DNA of 8,107 nt, taken from assembly GCA_003224835.1 (NCBI GenBank), contig QHZX01000075.1, positions 1 to 8,107 on the forward strand, in the 5' to 3' direction. Shown piece after piece: positions 1-6,600 of this stretch (the first letter of the stretch is position 1; every line of letters starts with the position of its first letter). Both the position numbers and the translations under genes were made by a program. Below the pieces are notes generated by a model. The model did no database searches, was not told the origin of the DNA, and saw nothing but the letters and a program-made list of their open reading frames with translations. This DNA comes from Acidobacteriota bacterium. GTDB taxonomy: Bacteria > Acidobacteriota > Terriglobia > Terriglobales > Acidobacteriaceae.

Positions 1-206
1 TTAACTACGCGATTCGTACAGGCGTCCGTTATACGGGGATGCCGGCCTGGAATCATGCGCTCAGTGATCAAGATATTTGGAAAGTAACCTTGTTTTTGAC
101 GCGGCTCGATAAATTGCCGCCTAAAGTGCAGCAGTACTGGAAAATGTCGTTTGGTGTTTCGCCGCAAAACAATCCAAGCCAAGGCGCGCATGAGCACCAC
201 GATTAG
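1..206 (+). CDS. c-type cytochrome, C-terminal end (partial)
   Basis: This is the 3' end of a gene cut by the left edge of the window; the open frame starts at base 3 and stops at TAG 204-206, leaving 67 residues. The fragment contains TGMPAW followed by SDQDIWKVTLFL. That is the usual layout of a class I cytochrome c C-terminus: a methionine as distal haem ligand, then the C-terminal helix. The CxxCH haem-binding motif must lie outside the window and was not seen. The tail is rich in Gln, Asn and His (ends AHEHHD). It lies 74 bases before, and in line with, a molybdenum hydroxylase lacking an FAD subunit, so it is the natural candidate for that enzyme's electron acceptor. That link is inferred from position; the family call rests on the short motif only. 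Confidence 0.72.
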   Translation, partial: NYAIRTGVRYTGMPAWNHALSDQDIWKVTLFLTRLDKLPPKVQQYWKMSFGVSPQNNPSQGAHEHHD

Positions 207-214
207 AATACGGA

Positions 215-244
215 GTTCCGTTACGGAACAGGATTTGGGTTTTT
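215..244 (+). terminator. hairpin between cytochrome and hydroxylase genes (possible terminator)
   Basis: GTTCCG (215-220), loop TTA, CGGAAC (224-229) is a perfect 6-bp stem nine bases after the cytochrome stop codon. A T-rich tract follows, but only after an 8-base gap (T run at 240-244), so it is not a textbook rho-independent terminator. It could partly end transcription or protect an RNA end between the cytochrome and the downstream pair. Confidence 0.3.
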
Positions 245-280
245 AATTTTCAGCGTTTGTTCTAGGATGTCTTCTTTCCT

Positions 281-745
281 ATGCCTAATTTCACCTTACG
301 TGTTAATGGCACCGAAAAAAATGCGGACGTCTCACCCGACACTCCGCTGTTGTGGGTGCTTCGCGACAGCCTGCATTTGACTGGTACGAAATTCGGCTGC
401 GGCGCCGGGCTGTGCGGGGCGTGCAGCGTGCACATCAACGGAACGCTTACGCGTTCGTGCATTACGCCGGTTTCGCAGGTTGTGGGCAAGAACATCAAGA
501 CCATCGAAGGTCTTGGCGCAAACGGCTTACATCCGTTGCAAAAAGCGTGGATTGCGGAAGATGTGCCGCAGTGCGGTTACTGCCAGAGTGGCCAGATCAT
601 GGCAGCGGCAGCTTTGCTTCAGAAGACTCCGCATCCGACAGACCAGCAGATCACCGACTTCATGTCGGGGAATATTTGCCGTTGCGGCACCTATGAACGC
701 ATCCGGCGCGCAATTCATCGCGCCAGCGCCGGGGGTGCAAAGTGA
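281..745 (+). CDS. (2Fe-2S)-binding subunit of a molybdenum hydroxylase (IorA-like)
   Basis: This small electron-transfer subunit belongs to the xanthine dehydrogenase/isoquinoline 1-oxidoreductase superfamily. The N-terminal plant-ferredoxin-type domain has Cys40, Cys45, Cys48 and Cys60 (CGAGLCGAC core). The C-terminal four-helix domain has Cys98 and Cys101 (CGYC) and Cys133 and Cys135 (CRC). All eight ligands for two [2Fe-2S] clusters are therefore present. Its 154 residues match the family's usual length of about 150-160. The ATG at 281 has a weak AGGA at 264-267, 13 bases upstream. It has no signal peptide, while its partner subunit carries a Tat signal. By analogy with other members it would be exported folded, already bound to the partner. 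Its TGA overlaps the partner's GTG start, so translation is probably coupled. The substrate cannot be read from this subunit. Confidence 0.93.
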   Translation: MPNFTLRVNGTEKNADVSPDTPLLWVLRDSLHLTGTKFGCGAGLCGACSVHINGTLTRSCITPVSQVVGKNIKTIEGLGANGLHPLQKAWIAEDVPQCGYCQSGQIMAAAALLQKTPHPTDQQITDFMSGNICRCGTYERIRRAIHRASAGGAK

Positions 746-2859
746 CCCCACTTTCACGCCGTGCATTTCTCAGCAAGTCAGCCGCCGCCGGAGCTGGACT
801 GGTGATTGGGATTCATTTTCCCGGAAGAGCTCGGGCCGAAGCGGAAAGCGTCTTTTCACCCAGTGCCTATTTGCGAATCACGCCTGACGGCAAAATCACC
901 ATCGTGGTGGCGCGAACGGAAATGGGACAGGGCGTGTGGACCGCGCTGCCCATGATCCTGGCAGAAGAACTTGAAGTTGATCTGAATCAGATCACCATCG
1001 AGCAAGCGGGCGCCAGCACTTTATTCGGCGATCAGGGCACCGGTGGCAGCGCTAGTGTCCGCACTACGTGGGATCCAATGCGTAAAGCCGGGGCGCAAGC
1101 GCGCGAGATGTTGATCTCTGCCGCGGCCCAGGGGTGGGGAGTGCCGCGCGAGAGCTGCAAAGCCGAAAGCGCGATGGTGGTCCATTCAGCGACTGGGCGC
1201 AAGCTGAGCTATGGCTCACTGGCGACAAAAGCTTCAGCGCTTCCGGTACCTGATAATCCGCCTCTCAAAACCGGCGACTATAAATTGGTTGGGAAATCCA
1301 CGCCACGTTTGGACACGCCGTCGAAGGTCAACGGCTCTGCGGTTTATGGAATCGACTTTCACATTCCGGGCATGAAGTACGCATCACTGGCGCGTTGCGA
1401 AACTGCTGGCGGCAAAGTCGCGGATTTCGATGCCAGCGCGGCCAAGCAAATACCTGGCGTAACTTTCGTCGGGAAAATCGGGGACTCGGCTGTTGCAGTA
1501 GTTGCGGACAGCACATGGAATGCGTTGAAGGCGCGCCGCGCGCTCAAAATCACATGGGATGAGGGTTCGAATAAAGATCTGAATTCCGCCGCGATTTTTG
1601 AGGCACTGCACCACGCCGACGAGAGCAAGCCGGTGAAATTCTTTTCTGTGGGTGATGCGTCGAATGCCACGGGTAAGAAAATCGAGGCCGTTTATCAGCT
1701 CCCGTTCATGGCGCATGCCCCAATGGAGCCCGGCAATTGCAGCGCGCATTTTCGCGGAAGCGAGTGCGAGGTGTGGGCGCCCACGCAAGTCCCTCAAGAT
1801 TGCAGAGACACCATCGCCCCGCAAGTGGGATTGAAACCGGAGCAGGTTAAAGTAAACGTCACATTCCTCGGCGGTGGATTTGGCCGGCGACTCGAGCACG
1901 ACTATGCGGTCGAAGCAGCGCTGGTTTCAAAAGCAATCAACGCTCCAGTAAAGGTGACCTGGACGCGCGAAGACGACATGCGGTGCTCCACGTATCGTCC
2001 GGTGAGCGTGCACAAACTTTCGGCTACGGTCGGCGATGATGGCTTGCCGACCTCGTTCAGGCATCGCATCATTGGACCCTCAATCAACGGGCAAAAGGGC
2101 TCGCAACCGGTGAATGGCGTCGACTCCGATTTTCCCGACGAGGCAGCGTTCCATTATCCGATTCCCAATGTATTGCTGGAATCTGTAACCACTGAAACGC
2201 CGGTTCCATTGGGATGGATGCGTTCCGTCTACGCGCTGCAAATGGGCTTCGCCACCGAAAGCTTCATCGATGAATTGGCCGCTGCCGCCGGAAAAGATCC
2301 GCTCGAATATCGCCTGCAGTTGCTTTCGAAAAGTACAGAGGTCAAGTATTTCGATACATCCTGGAATACTGCGCGCATGAGGAACGTTCTGAAATTGGCG
2401 GGAGAGAAGGCGGGTTGGAGCAAGCCGCTCGCGGCCGGACGTTATCGCGGCATAGCCTGCTTTGGCTCTTTCAGCACCTATGCCGCCGACGTGGTTGAAA
2501 TCTCAATGGAAAACAGCGCGCCGCGTGTCCATCGCGTTGTGTCGGTCGTGGACTGCGGACAAGTAGTAAATCCAAATATTCTTGAGCAGCAGATTCAGGG
2601 CGCGGTGGTGTATGGCCTGGCGAATGCGTTGCGAGCGCAAATCACCATCGAAAAAGGACGCGTCGTCCAGGGAAACTTTGATGCGTATCAACCGATCCGA
2701 ATGAATGAGGCTCCCACAGTAGAAGGATATTTCGTGCCCAGCACCGAGCCCCCCACCGGAATCGGTGAGCCTCCGATACCGCCGCTGGCGCCAGCGATAT
2801 GTAATGCAATTTACGCCGCGACAAAAAAACGCATTCGGGCGTTGCCAATTTCAAGCTAG
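742..2859 (+). CDS. molybdopterin-binding subunit of a molybdenum hydroxylase (IorB-like), Tat-exported
   Basis: This is the catalytic large subunit, which hydroxylates or oxidises an aldehyde or N-heterocycle using a molybdopterin cofactor. It starts with GTG at 742, inside the stop of the FeS subunit gene (GTGA overlap). The N-terminus has a twin-arginine motif SRRAFL (residues 5-10), a hydrophobic stretch (about 14-25) and a likely cleavage site after ARA (30-32), so it should act in the periplasm. Family motifs in order are MGQGVWTALP (61-70), HAPMEPGNC (325-333), FLGGGFGRR (375-383) and GWMRSVY (491-497). GIGEPPIPPLAP lies at 673-684, with Glu676 as the expected active-site base. At 705 residues it is full length for an IorB-type subunit. 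With no FAD subunit beside it, electrons probably go to a cytochrome c such as the gene just upstream. Isoquinoline oxidation is only the family name; an aldehyde is equally possible. Confidence 0.92.
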   Translation: MTPLSRRAFLSKSAAAGAGLVIGIHFPGRARAEAESVFSPSAYLRITPDGKITIVVARTEMGQGVWTALPMILAEELEVDLNQITIEQAGASTLFGDQGTGGSASVRTTWDPMRKAGAQAREMLISAAAQGWGVPRESCKAESAMVVHSATGRKLSYGSLATKASALPVPDNPPLKTGDYKLVGKSTPRLDTPSKVNGSAVYGIDFHIPGMKYASLARCETAGGKVADFDASAAKQIPGVTFVGKIGDSAVAVVADSTWNALKARRALKITWDEGSNKDLNSAAIFEALHHADESKPVKFFSVGDASNATGKKIEAVYQLPFMAHAPMEPGNCSAHFRGSECEVWAPTQVPQDCRDTIAPQVGLKPEQVKVNVTFLGGGFGRRLEHDYAVEAALVSKAINAPVKVTWTREDDMRCSTYRPVSVHKLSATVGDDGLPTSFRHRIIGPSINGQKGSQPVNGVDSDFPDEAAFHYPIPNVLLESVTTETPVPLGWMRSVYALQMGFATESFIDELAAAAGKDPLEYRLQLLSKSTEVKYFDTSWNTARMRNVLKLAGEKAGWSKPLAAGRYRGIACFGSFSTYAADVVEISMENSAPRVHRVVSVVDCGQVVNPNILEQQIQGAVVYGLANALRAQITIEKGRVVQGNFDAYQPIRMNEAPTVEGYFVPSTEPPTGIGEPPIPPLAPAICNAIYAATKKRIRALPISS

Positions 2860-2948
2860 TGCAATTCGGTCGGTGAACCTCTGGCCTTCGTTGGTCCAAA
2901 GTTTTTAAAAATCGAACGCAGGACAGAGCTGCACAGAAAAAATCTTCA

Positions 2949-4070
2949 ATGCATAAAATCATCCTCCTGCTTCTAATCTTTTTTTCGTTCGCCGCCTTCG
3001 CTCAAACCAATTCTTCACTTGCCCAACGCCGAGCAGCCCACCTGCGACATGGCATTAATCTGAGCGAGTGGTTCGCGCAGGTCTACGATCCGAAAGGTTA
3101 CACAAAAGAGCATTTCGAAAACTGGACAAGCGCCAGCGATATCGCGCTCATCAAGTCCATCGGGTTCGATCACGTCCGCCTAAGTGTGAATCCCGCTCCG
3201 ATGATCCGTCACAACCGTGCCGACGAAATTCCGCCTGAATATCTCGGCTATCTCGATTCTGCCGTCAAAATGATTCTCGATCACGGCCTCGCCGTCATCA
3301 TCGACATGCACCCCGAGAGCGACTTCAAGGCGAAACTAGTTGAGCATGACGATTTTGTCGAGCAATTCTCGGACTTCTGGCGGGCAATCGCGCGTCATTA
3401 TTCTTCTTACGATCCGGAGATGGTGTTTTTTGAAGTTTTAAATGAGCCGGAATTTCGTGATCGCTACCGCTGGGCGGGCGTGCAGGCGAAATTGGCCAAT
3501 GCTATTCGCGAGGGTGCCCCGCAGCACACCGTCATCGCGGCCGGAGGGAACTACTCGGACGTTGCGGACCTGCTCTCGATGACGCCGCTCCCCGACAGCA
3601 ACGTAATTTACAACTTCCACTTTTACGATCCGCACACGTTTACGCATCAAGGTGCGACGTGGGGAATAAATTACTGGCACTTTGAGAGTAAGCTGGCATA
3701 CCCGTCCAGCATGGAAAATACGCCGAAAGTTGCTGCCGCCGAACCCGATGCCTTAAACCGCCTCTATGTTCTCCGCTATGGACTCGACCACTGGGATGCG
3801 AACCGCATGGCGGTCGAGATCGGCCAAGCCACTGAATGGGCTAAACACTGGAATGTGCCACTCACCTGCAACGAGTTTGGCGTTTACCGCAAGGATTCCG
3901 ACCCGCAAGACCGCGCACGGTGGTTGCATGACGTGCGCACAACGCTAGAGCATGACGGCATCGGCTGGAGCATGTGGGATTACAGCGGCAGCTTCGGTGT
4001 GGTGAATGGGCCGAATGGTAACCACACGCCGGACACGGGTACGGTCGATGCGCTGGGTGTGAAGCGCTGA
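2949..4070 (+). CDS. secreted glycoside hydrolase family 5 (cellulase-type) protein
   Basis: This is a predicted retaining beta-glycanase with a single GH5 catalytic barrel (373 residues). Residues 1-18 form a Sec-type signal peptide, with Lys3, a Leu/Ile/Phe core, and cleavage expected after AFA before Gln19. Catalytic features seen are Arg77 (HVRLSV), His121 (DMHP), acid/base Glu166 in LNEP, His224 and Tyr226 (FHFY), nucleophile Glu309 in CNEFG, and the substrate-stacking Trp343 near the C-terminus. No carbohydrate-binding module or anchor is visible. The ATG at 2949 has only a purine-rich AGAAAAAA upstream rather than a clear Shine-Dalgarno, but the signal peptide starting at once supports it. 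It lies 89 bases after the hydroxylase gene and converges with panB. It would act outside the cytoplasm on a beta-glucan or beta-mannan; the subfamily and true substrate are not decidable from motifs. Confidence 0.9.
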   Translation: MHKIILLLLIFFSFAAFAQTNSSLAQRRAAHLRHGINLSEWFAQVYDPKGYTKEHFENWTSASDIALIKSIGFDHVRLSVNPAPMIRHNRADEIPPEYLGYLDSAVKMILDHGLAVIIDMHPESDFKAKLVEHDDFVEQFSDFWRAIARHYSSYDPEMVFFEVLNEPEFRDRYRWAGVQAKLANAIREGAPQHTVIAAGGNYSDVADLLSMTPLPDSNVIYNFHFYDPHTFTHQGATWGINYWHFESKLAYPSSMENTPKVAAAEPDALNRLYVLRYGLDHWDANRMAVEIGQATEWAKHWNVPLTCNEFGVYRKDSDPQDRARWLHDVRTTLEHDGIGWSMWDYSGSFGVVNGPNGNHTPDTGTVDALGVKR

Positions 4071-4076
4071 TTTATT
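4050..4076 (+). terminator. weak terminator-like hairpin at the end of the GH5 gene
   Basis: GCGCT (4050-4054) and AGCGC (4063-4067) can form a 5-bp GC-rich stem with an 8-base loop, followed by TGATTTATT, which includes the GH5 stop codon. The stem is short and the T tract interrupted. With only 17 bases between the convergent GH5 and panB stops, some transcription end signal is expected here, and this is the best candidate on the plus strand. Confidence 0.25.
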
Positions 4077-4087
4077 CAAGCAACGAT

Positions 4088-5002
4088 TTAATCGACCGCA
4101 GTAATTTGTTTTCTGCCGCGCATCATTCGTTTCCGCTCGAGCAGCGTTTCGAGCGCCTGCCGCGTTTCCGGGGGCAGATGATACGACTCATTGTCCGCAG
4201 GATATTGCCGCGAGATCACGTCCGCACGGAAAGCGTGTACCGCGTGCGTAATCTCGGCAGCGGCATCTCCATAGCGGCGCACGAACTTTGCTGGAGGACC
4301 GAAGGTAAGATTCAAAATGTCATGAAATACCAAAACCTGCCCATCACAGCCCGGGCCCGCGCCAATGCCAATTGTTGGAGCGCTAACCTCGCTCGTGATC
4401 AGGTCCGCCACTTCGCGCGGAATTCCTTCGAGAAAAATGCAAGCCACGCCGGCGCGGTCGAGAGCAGTGGCATCGCGCATGAGTTGCTCGATGTCGGTCA
4501 GAGTCTTCCCTTGAACTTTGAATCCGCCCATCCGGTTAAGTGATTGCGGTGTCAGCCCGATGTGACCGGCGACAGGAATTTCGGCATCGATGATTTGACG
4601 AACAAGATCGGCGCGCTTCTCGCCGCCTTCCATTTTCACGATTTCGGCGCCGCCCTCTTTCACGAATCGGGTCGCATTGCGGACCGCATCCTTGGCGTCC
4701 ACGTGGTAAGAGCCGTAAGGCATGTCGGCTATGAGTAGTGCGTCCTTTACGCCGCGCCGCACTGCTTTTACGTGGTGCAGCATTTCGTCCACGGTCACGG
4801 AAAGCGTATTTTCGTGGCCGAGCATGGTCATGGCCAGAGAGTCGCCGACGAGAACCATGTTAATGCCAGCTTCATCCACCAGGCGCGCGCTCGAATAGTC
4901 GTAGGCGGTCAGGCAGGTAATGGGTTCGTGCTGAAGCTTTTTTTCACGGAGAGATGCGGTGGTAATTTTGTGGCGCGGAGCGCCAATCGGGGTGAGACTC
5001 AC
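4088..5002 (-). CDS. panB: 3-methyl-2-oxobutanoate hydroxymethyltransferase (PanB)
   Basis: PanB makes ketopantoate from alpha-ketoisovalerate and 5,10-methylene-tetrahydrofolate, the first committed step to pantothenate and coenzyme A, in the cytoplasm. The signature residues are all present. Metal ligands are Asp54 (VGDS) and Asp93 (ADMPYGSY), substrate residues are Lys123 and Glu125 (VKMEGG), and the catalytic Glu is Glu192 (LEGIP). Spacing matches the E. coli enzyme (Asp45, Asp84, Lys112, Glu114, Glu181). The protein has 304 residues against about 264 in E. coli, the extra length being a short N-terminal lead and a basic C-terminal tail. The start is GTG at 5002, with GGAGG five bases upstream. 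An ATG two bases earlier is out of frame and meets TGA at once. No panC or panD is adjacent. The gene lies 125 bases after doc on the same strand and may have its own promoter. Confidence 0.96.
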   Translation of the reverse strand: MSLTPIGAPRHKITTASLREKKLQHEPITCLTAYDYSSARLVDEAGINMVLVGDSLAMTMLGHENTLSVTVDEMLHHVKAVRRGVKDALLIADMPYGSYHVDAKDAVRNATRFVKEGGAEIVKMEGGEKRADLVRQIIDAEIPVAGHIGLTPQSLNRMGGFKVQGKTLTDIEQLMRDATALDRAGVACIFLEGIPREVADLITSEVSAPTIGIGAGPGCDGQVLVFHDILNLTFGPPAKFVRRYGDAAAEITHAVHAFRADVISRQYPADNESYHLPPETRQALETLLERKRMMRGRKQITAVD

Positions 5003-5007
5003 ATTGT

Positions 5008-5012
5008 CCTCC
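5008..5012 (-). promoter_or_regulatory. Shine-Dalgarno of panB with overlapping ATG-TGA / GTG starts
   Basis: Read on the minus strand, GGAGG is followed by ACAATGTGAGTC. GTG (5002-5000) opens the panB frame, five bases after GGAGG. An ATG (5004-5002) shares its G and is followed immediately by TGA. No ATG, GTG or TTG occurs upstream in the panB frame close to this point, so GTG is the start best supported by the sequence. Confidence 0.6.
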
Positions 5013-5127
5013 AGTGCCCCTCCGCAACTCGGCGGATAGAGCCTGCAACATGGACTTAGATGCTACTGGGGAAATTGTAGTCTTCAAATCATTGGCGGTC
5101 TACACTGCCGGTAACCAAACTGTCTGA

Positions 5128-5529
5128 TTACTTTCTGCGCCGCTTGGCATTGGATCGCAGCCAAGTGGTATATCCGGCTTCGTCCAGATCGCCTGCTGCG
5201 AGAGCAAAAACAGATTCAACGACCGCCTGCTCGCCGGCCGCAAAGTCGAAACCATTTAGCTCCAGAAAGAGAATACCCGCGAGGAACCCGGCCCGTTTGT
5301 TTCCGTCAACGAAAGGGTGGTTCCGAACAATCGCGATGGTGTAGAGCGCAGCCATGTCGATAATGTCGACACCCTCGGCGTAAGAGTAGTGTTGGCGAGG
5401 TCTGGCAAGAGCGGACTCTAGAAGACCGTGATCTCGGATTCCGGGCGCGCTGCCATGCAGTGCCAATAGCCGGTCGTGGACGGCCAGAACATCGCGCTCA
5501 TCAATCCAGACAGGACGTTTCCCGCTCAC
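5128..5529 (-). CDS. doc: death-on-curing (Doc/Fic fold) toxin of a type II toxin-antitoxin pair
   Basis: This is a Doc-family toxin. Characterised Doc (phage P1) phosphorylates elongation factor EF-Tu and stops translation until its antitoxin binds. The Fic/Doc active-site motif is intact at residues 71-79, HPFVDGNKR, with His71, Asp75, Asn77, Lys78 and Arg79. A typical Doc N-terminal segment also matches (LHGSAPGIRDHGLLESAL, 24-41). At 133 residues it is full length for the family (about 125-135). It starts with GTG at 5529, inside the antitoxin stop codon (GTGA overlap), so the two are translationally coupled with the antitoxin made first. The C-terminus is very basic (AKRRRK). Nothing suggests decay: there is no internal stop, and the active site is complete. 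Target specificity is assumed from the family, not shown here. Confidence 0.92.
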   Translation of the reverse strand: MSGKRPVWIDERDVLAVHDRLLALHGSAPGIRDHGLLESALARPRQHYSYAEGVDIIDMAALYTIAIVRNHPFVDGNKRAGFLAGILFLELNGFDFAAGEQAVVESVFALAAGDLDEAGYTTWLRSNAKRRRK

Positions 5530-5753
5530 TTCGATAACGCGCGAAGCGCATTTCGATAGCGAGACATGATTTCTTCCGCTTTCTCCATCTTTTTCTCGAA
5601 AGTGGGGTCGTATGGCGTGAGGCGATAATCCCCATCAGCGGCCTCAACCAGGAAAAGCTTCTGTCCGTCTCCCGTCTGCAAACGGTCAATGACTTCCTTG
5701 GGCAGAATGACTCCAAACGAGTTGCCGAATTTTCGGACCTTGAGTTGGACCAT
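5526..5753 (-). CDS. AbrB/MazE/SpoVT-type antitoxin
   Basis: This small protein (75 residues) has a SpoVT/AbrB swapped-hairpin DNA-binding domain at about residues 3-45, with VRKFGNSFGVILPKEV at 6-21. Its charged helical C-terminus (about 50-75, containing MSRYRNALRALSK) is the part expected to bind and neutralise the toxin. The ATG at 5753 has a good AGAGGA (5765-5760) six bases upstream. It overlaps doc by 4 bases. A perfect inverted repeat lies 14 bases upstream of the start, as expected for an antitoxin that represses its own operon. Classic P1 Doc is paired with Phd, so this AbrB partner is the alternative pairing; AbrB-type antitoxins beside Doc toxins are a known arrangement. Binding of this protein to the repeat is inference. 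Confidence 0.9.
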   Translation of the reverse strand: MVQLKVRKFGNSFGVILPKEVIDRLQTGDGQKLFLVEAADGDYRLTPYDPTFEKKMEKAEEIMSRYRNALRALSK

Positions 5754-5767
5754 AGTGAGTCCTCTAA

Positions 5768-5787
5768 GTTATTACGATTGTAATAAC
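5768..5787. promoter_or_regulatory. perfect palindrome, candidate operator of the toxin-antitoxin operon
   Basis: GTTATTAC (5768-5775), spacer GATT, GTAATAAC (5780-5787) is a perfect 8-bp inverted repeat. It is AT-rich in a GC-richer setting and lies two bases upstream of the antitoxin Shine-Dalgarno. As DNA it is a typical two-fold site for a dimeric repressor. A -10-like TATTAC falls within it on the minus strand, so a bound protein could block the promoter. No convincing -35 was found at the ideal distance. Confidence 0.6.
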
Positions 5788-5847
5788 ATCGAGACGGCAA
5801 ACACAATCATTATCTTGCGCAAAGGGTACTTGGGTGAACGCCTGAAG

Positions 5848-5864
5848 GAGCGCTCTACGCGCTC
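5848..5864 (-). other. GC-rich hairpin over the deoxynucleoside kinase stop codon
   Basis: GAGCGC (5848-5853), loop TCTAC, GCGCTC (5859-5864) is a perfect 6-bp stem. The kinase TAG (5857-5855) lies in its loop. No T run follows on the minus strand, so it is not a canonical terminator. It may still pause transcription or stabilise the kinase mRNA end before the toxin-antitoxin operon. Confidence 0.3.
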
Positions 5865-6520
5865 GCGGCTTCCTGGCTTCCCAGCGGCAGGAAATACTGC
5901 GTACCCTTGATCGGTGCAGACACCTTCCTCAGCAGCTCCTGCAAATCTTCATTGCGTTCCACGAAGTCAATTTCTGAGGTGTTCACGATCAGCAGGTCGG
6001 ACGATGTGTAGTGAAAAAAGAAGTGCTCGTAGGCTTTGACCACCTCTTCCAGATACTCTTCGCTGATTGCCTTCTCGCCGGCAGCATTTTTCTTTTTCAG
6101 GCGTTTCTTCAGCACCTCGGGCGTGGCTTGCAGATAGATGACCAAGTCAGGCGTGGGCAACTGATCTCGAAAATAATTGTAGTAGCGGTTGTAGGTATCA
6201 AGTTCCTGATCATTCAGGTTCAGGTACGCAAAGAGCTTGTCTTTCTCGAAGATGAAATCGGAGACAACAATTTTTTGCGAACGCGGCCCGAGATCGAGCG
6301 CGCGAAGCTGCTCGAAACGCTGAACCAGAAACGTGAACTGCGCCTGAAACGCAGCGCCCGCATCACCCTGGTAAAAAGACGAGAGAAAGGAATTGTGCTC
6401 CGGGTCGGTAACCCGCTGCGCATTGAGCCGCTCGGCAAGGATTGTGGAAAGCGTGCTCTTGCCGACTCGTATGGGGCCTTCTACCGCGATATACCTGGGA
6501 AGATCGAAAAGCTTGGCCAT
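5855..6520 (-). CDS. deoxynucleoside kinase family protein
   Basis: This P-loop kinase of the dNK/dGK/dCK family adds the first phosphate to a salvaged deoxynucleoside, in the cytoplasm. The chosen start gives 221 residues, typical for bacterial members. Features are a Walker A GPIRVGKST (15-23), a Glu-containing segment DPEHNSFL (39-46), and QFTFLVQRFEQ (61-71) supplying the conserved Gln. A SDF motif (87-89) stands at the place of the usual DRS/SDR, and a basic lid LKKRLKKKN lies at 137-145. The ATG at 6520 is preferred over a TTG at 6571. The TTG extension has no Shine-Dalgarno and lacks family character, and a good -35/-10 pair overlaps it. Which nucleoside is used (dA, dG or dC) cannot be told. 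The gene is upstream of, and on the same strand as, the toxin-antitoxin pair and panB. Confidence 0.85.
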   Translation of the reverse strand: MAKLFDLPRYIAVEGPIRVGKSTLSTILAERLNAQRVTDPEHNSFLSSFYQGDAGAAFQAQFTFLVQRFEQLRALDLGPRSQKIVVSDFIFEKDKLFAYLNLNDQELDTYNRYYNYFRDQLPTPDLVIYLQATPEVLKKRLKKKNAAGEKAISEEYLEEVVKAYEHFFFHYTSSDLLIVNTSEIDFVERNEDLQELLRKVSAPIKGTQYFLPLGSQEAASA

Positions 6521-6542
6521 GAATGTGAAGAGATCGCTTTTG

Positions 6543-6571
6543 AGAATATCGCGACCGCAACTCTCGCGCAA
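6543..6571 (-). promoter_or_regulatory. candidate sigma70-type promoter for the deoxynucleoside kinase
   Basis: On the minus strand TTGCGC (6571-6566) and TATTCT (6548-6543) are separated by exactly 17 bases. A start of transcription near 6536 would give a leader of about 16 bases before the ATG at 6520. This is a consensus-style guess, but it fits the chosen translation start. Confidence 0.4.
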
Positions 6572-6600
6572 TTGAGGAAGAAGTTAACACCGAGGAAAAA

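Noticed and set aside
262..504. 80-residue minus-strand open frame over the start of the FeS subunit gene
   Set aside because: It runs antisense to the conserved first cluster motif and has no features of its own.
1384..1899. 171-residue minus-strand open frame inside the molybdenum subunit gene
   Set aside because: It is a shadow of a well-supported 705-residue gene; no domain, no ribosome site and no neighbour on that strand.
4106..4543. 145-residue plus-strand open frame opposite panB
   Set aside because: panB is unambiguous by its catalytic residues; the opposite frame has no recognisable features.
5128..5753. Mobile island carrying the toxin-antitoxin pair
   Set aside because: No transposase, integrase, terminal repeats or target duplication could be found at either edge, so mobility is not supported beyond the gene type itself.
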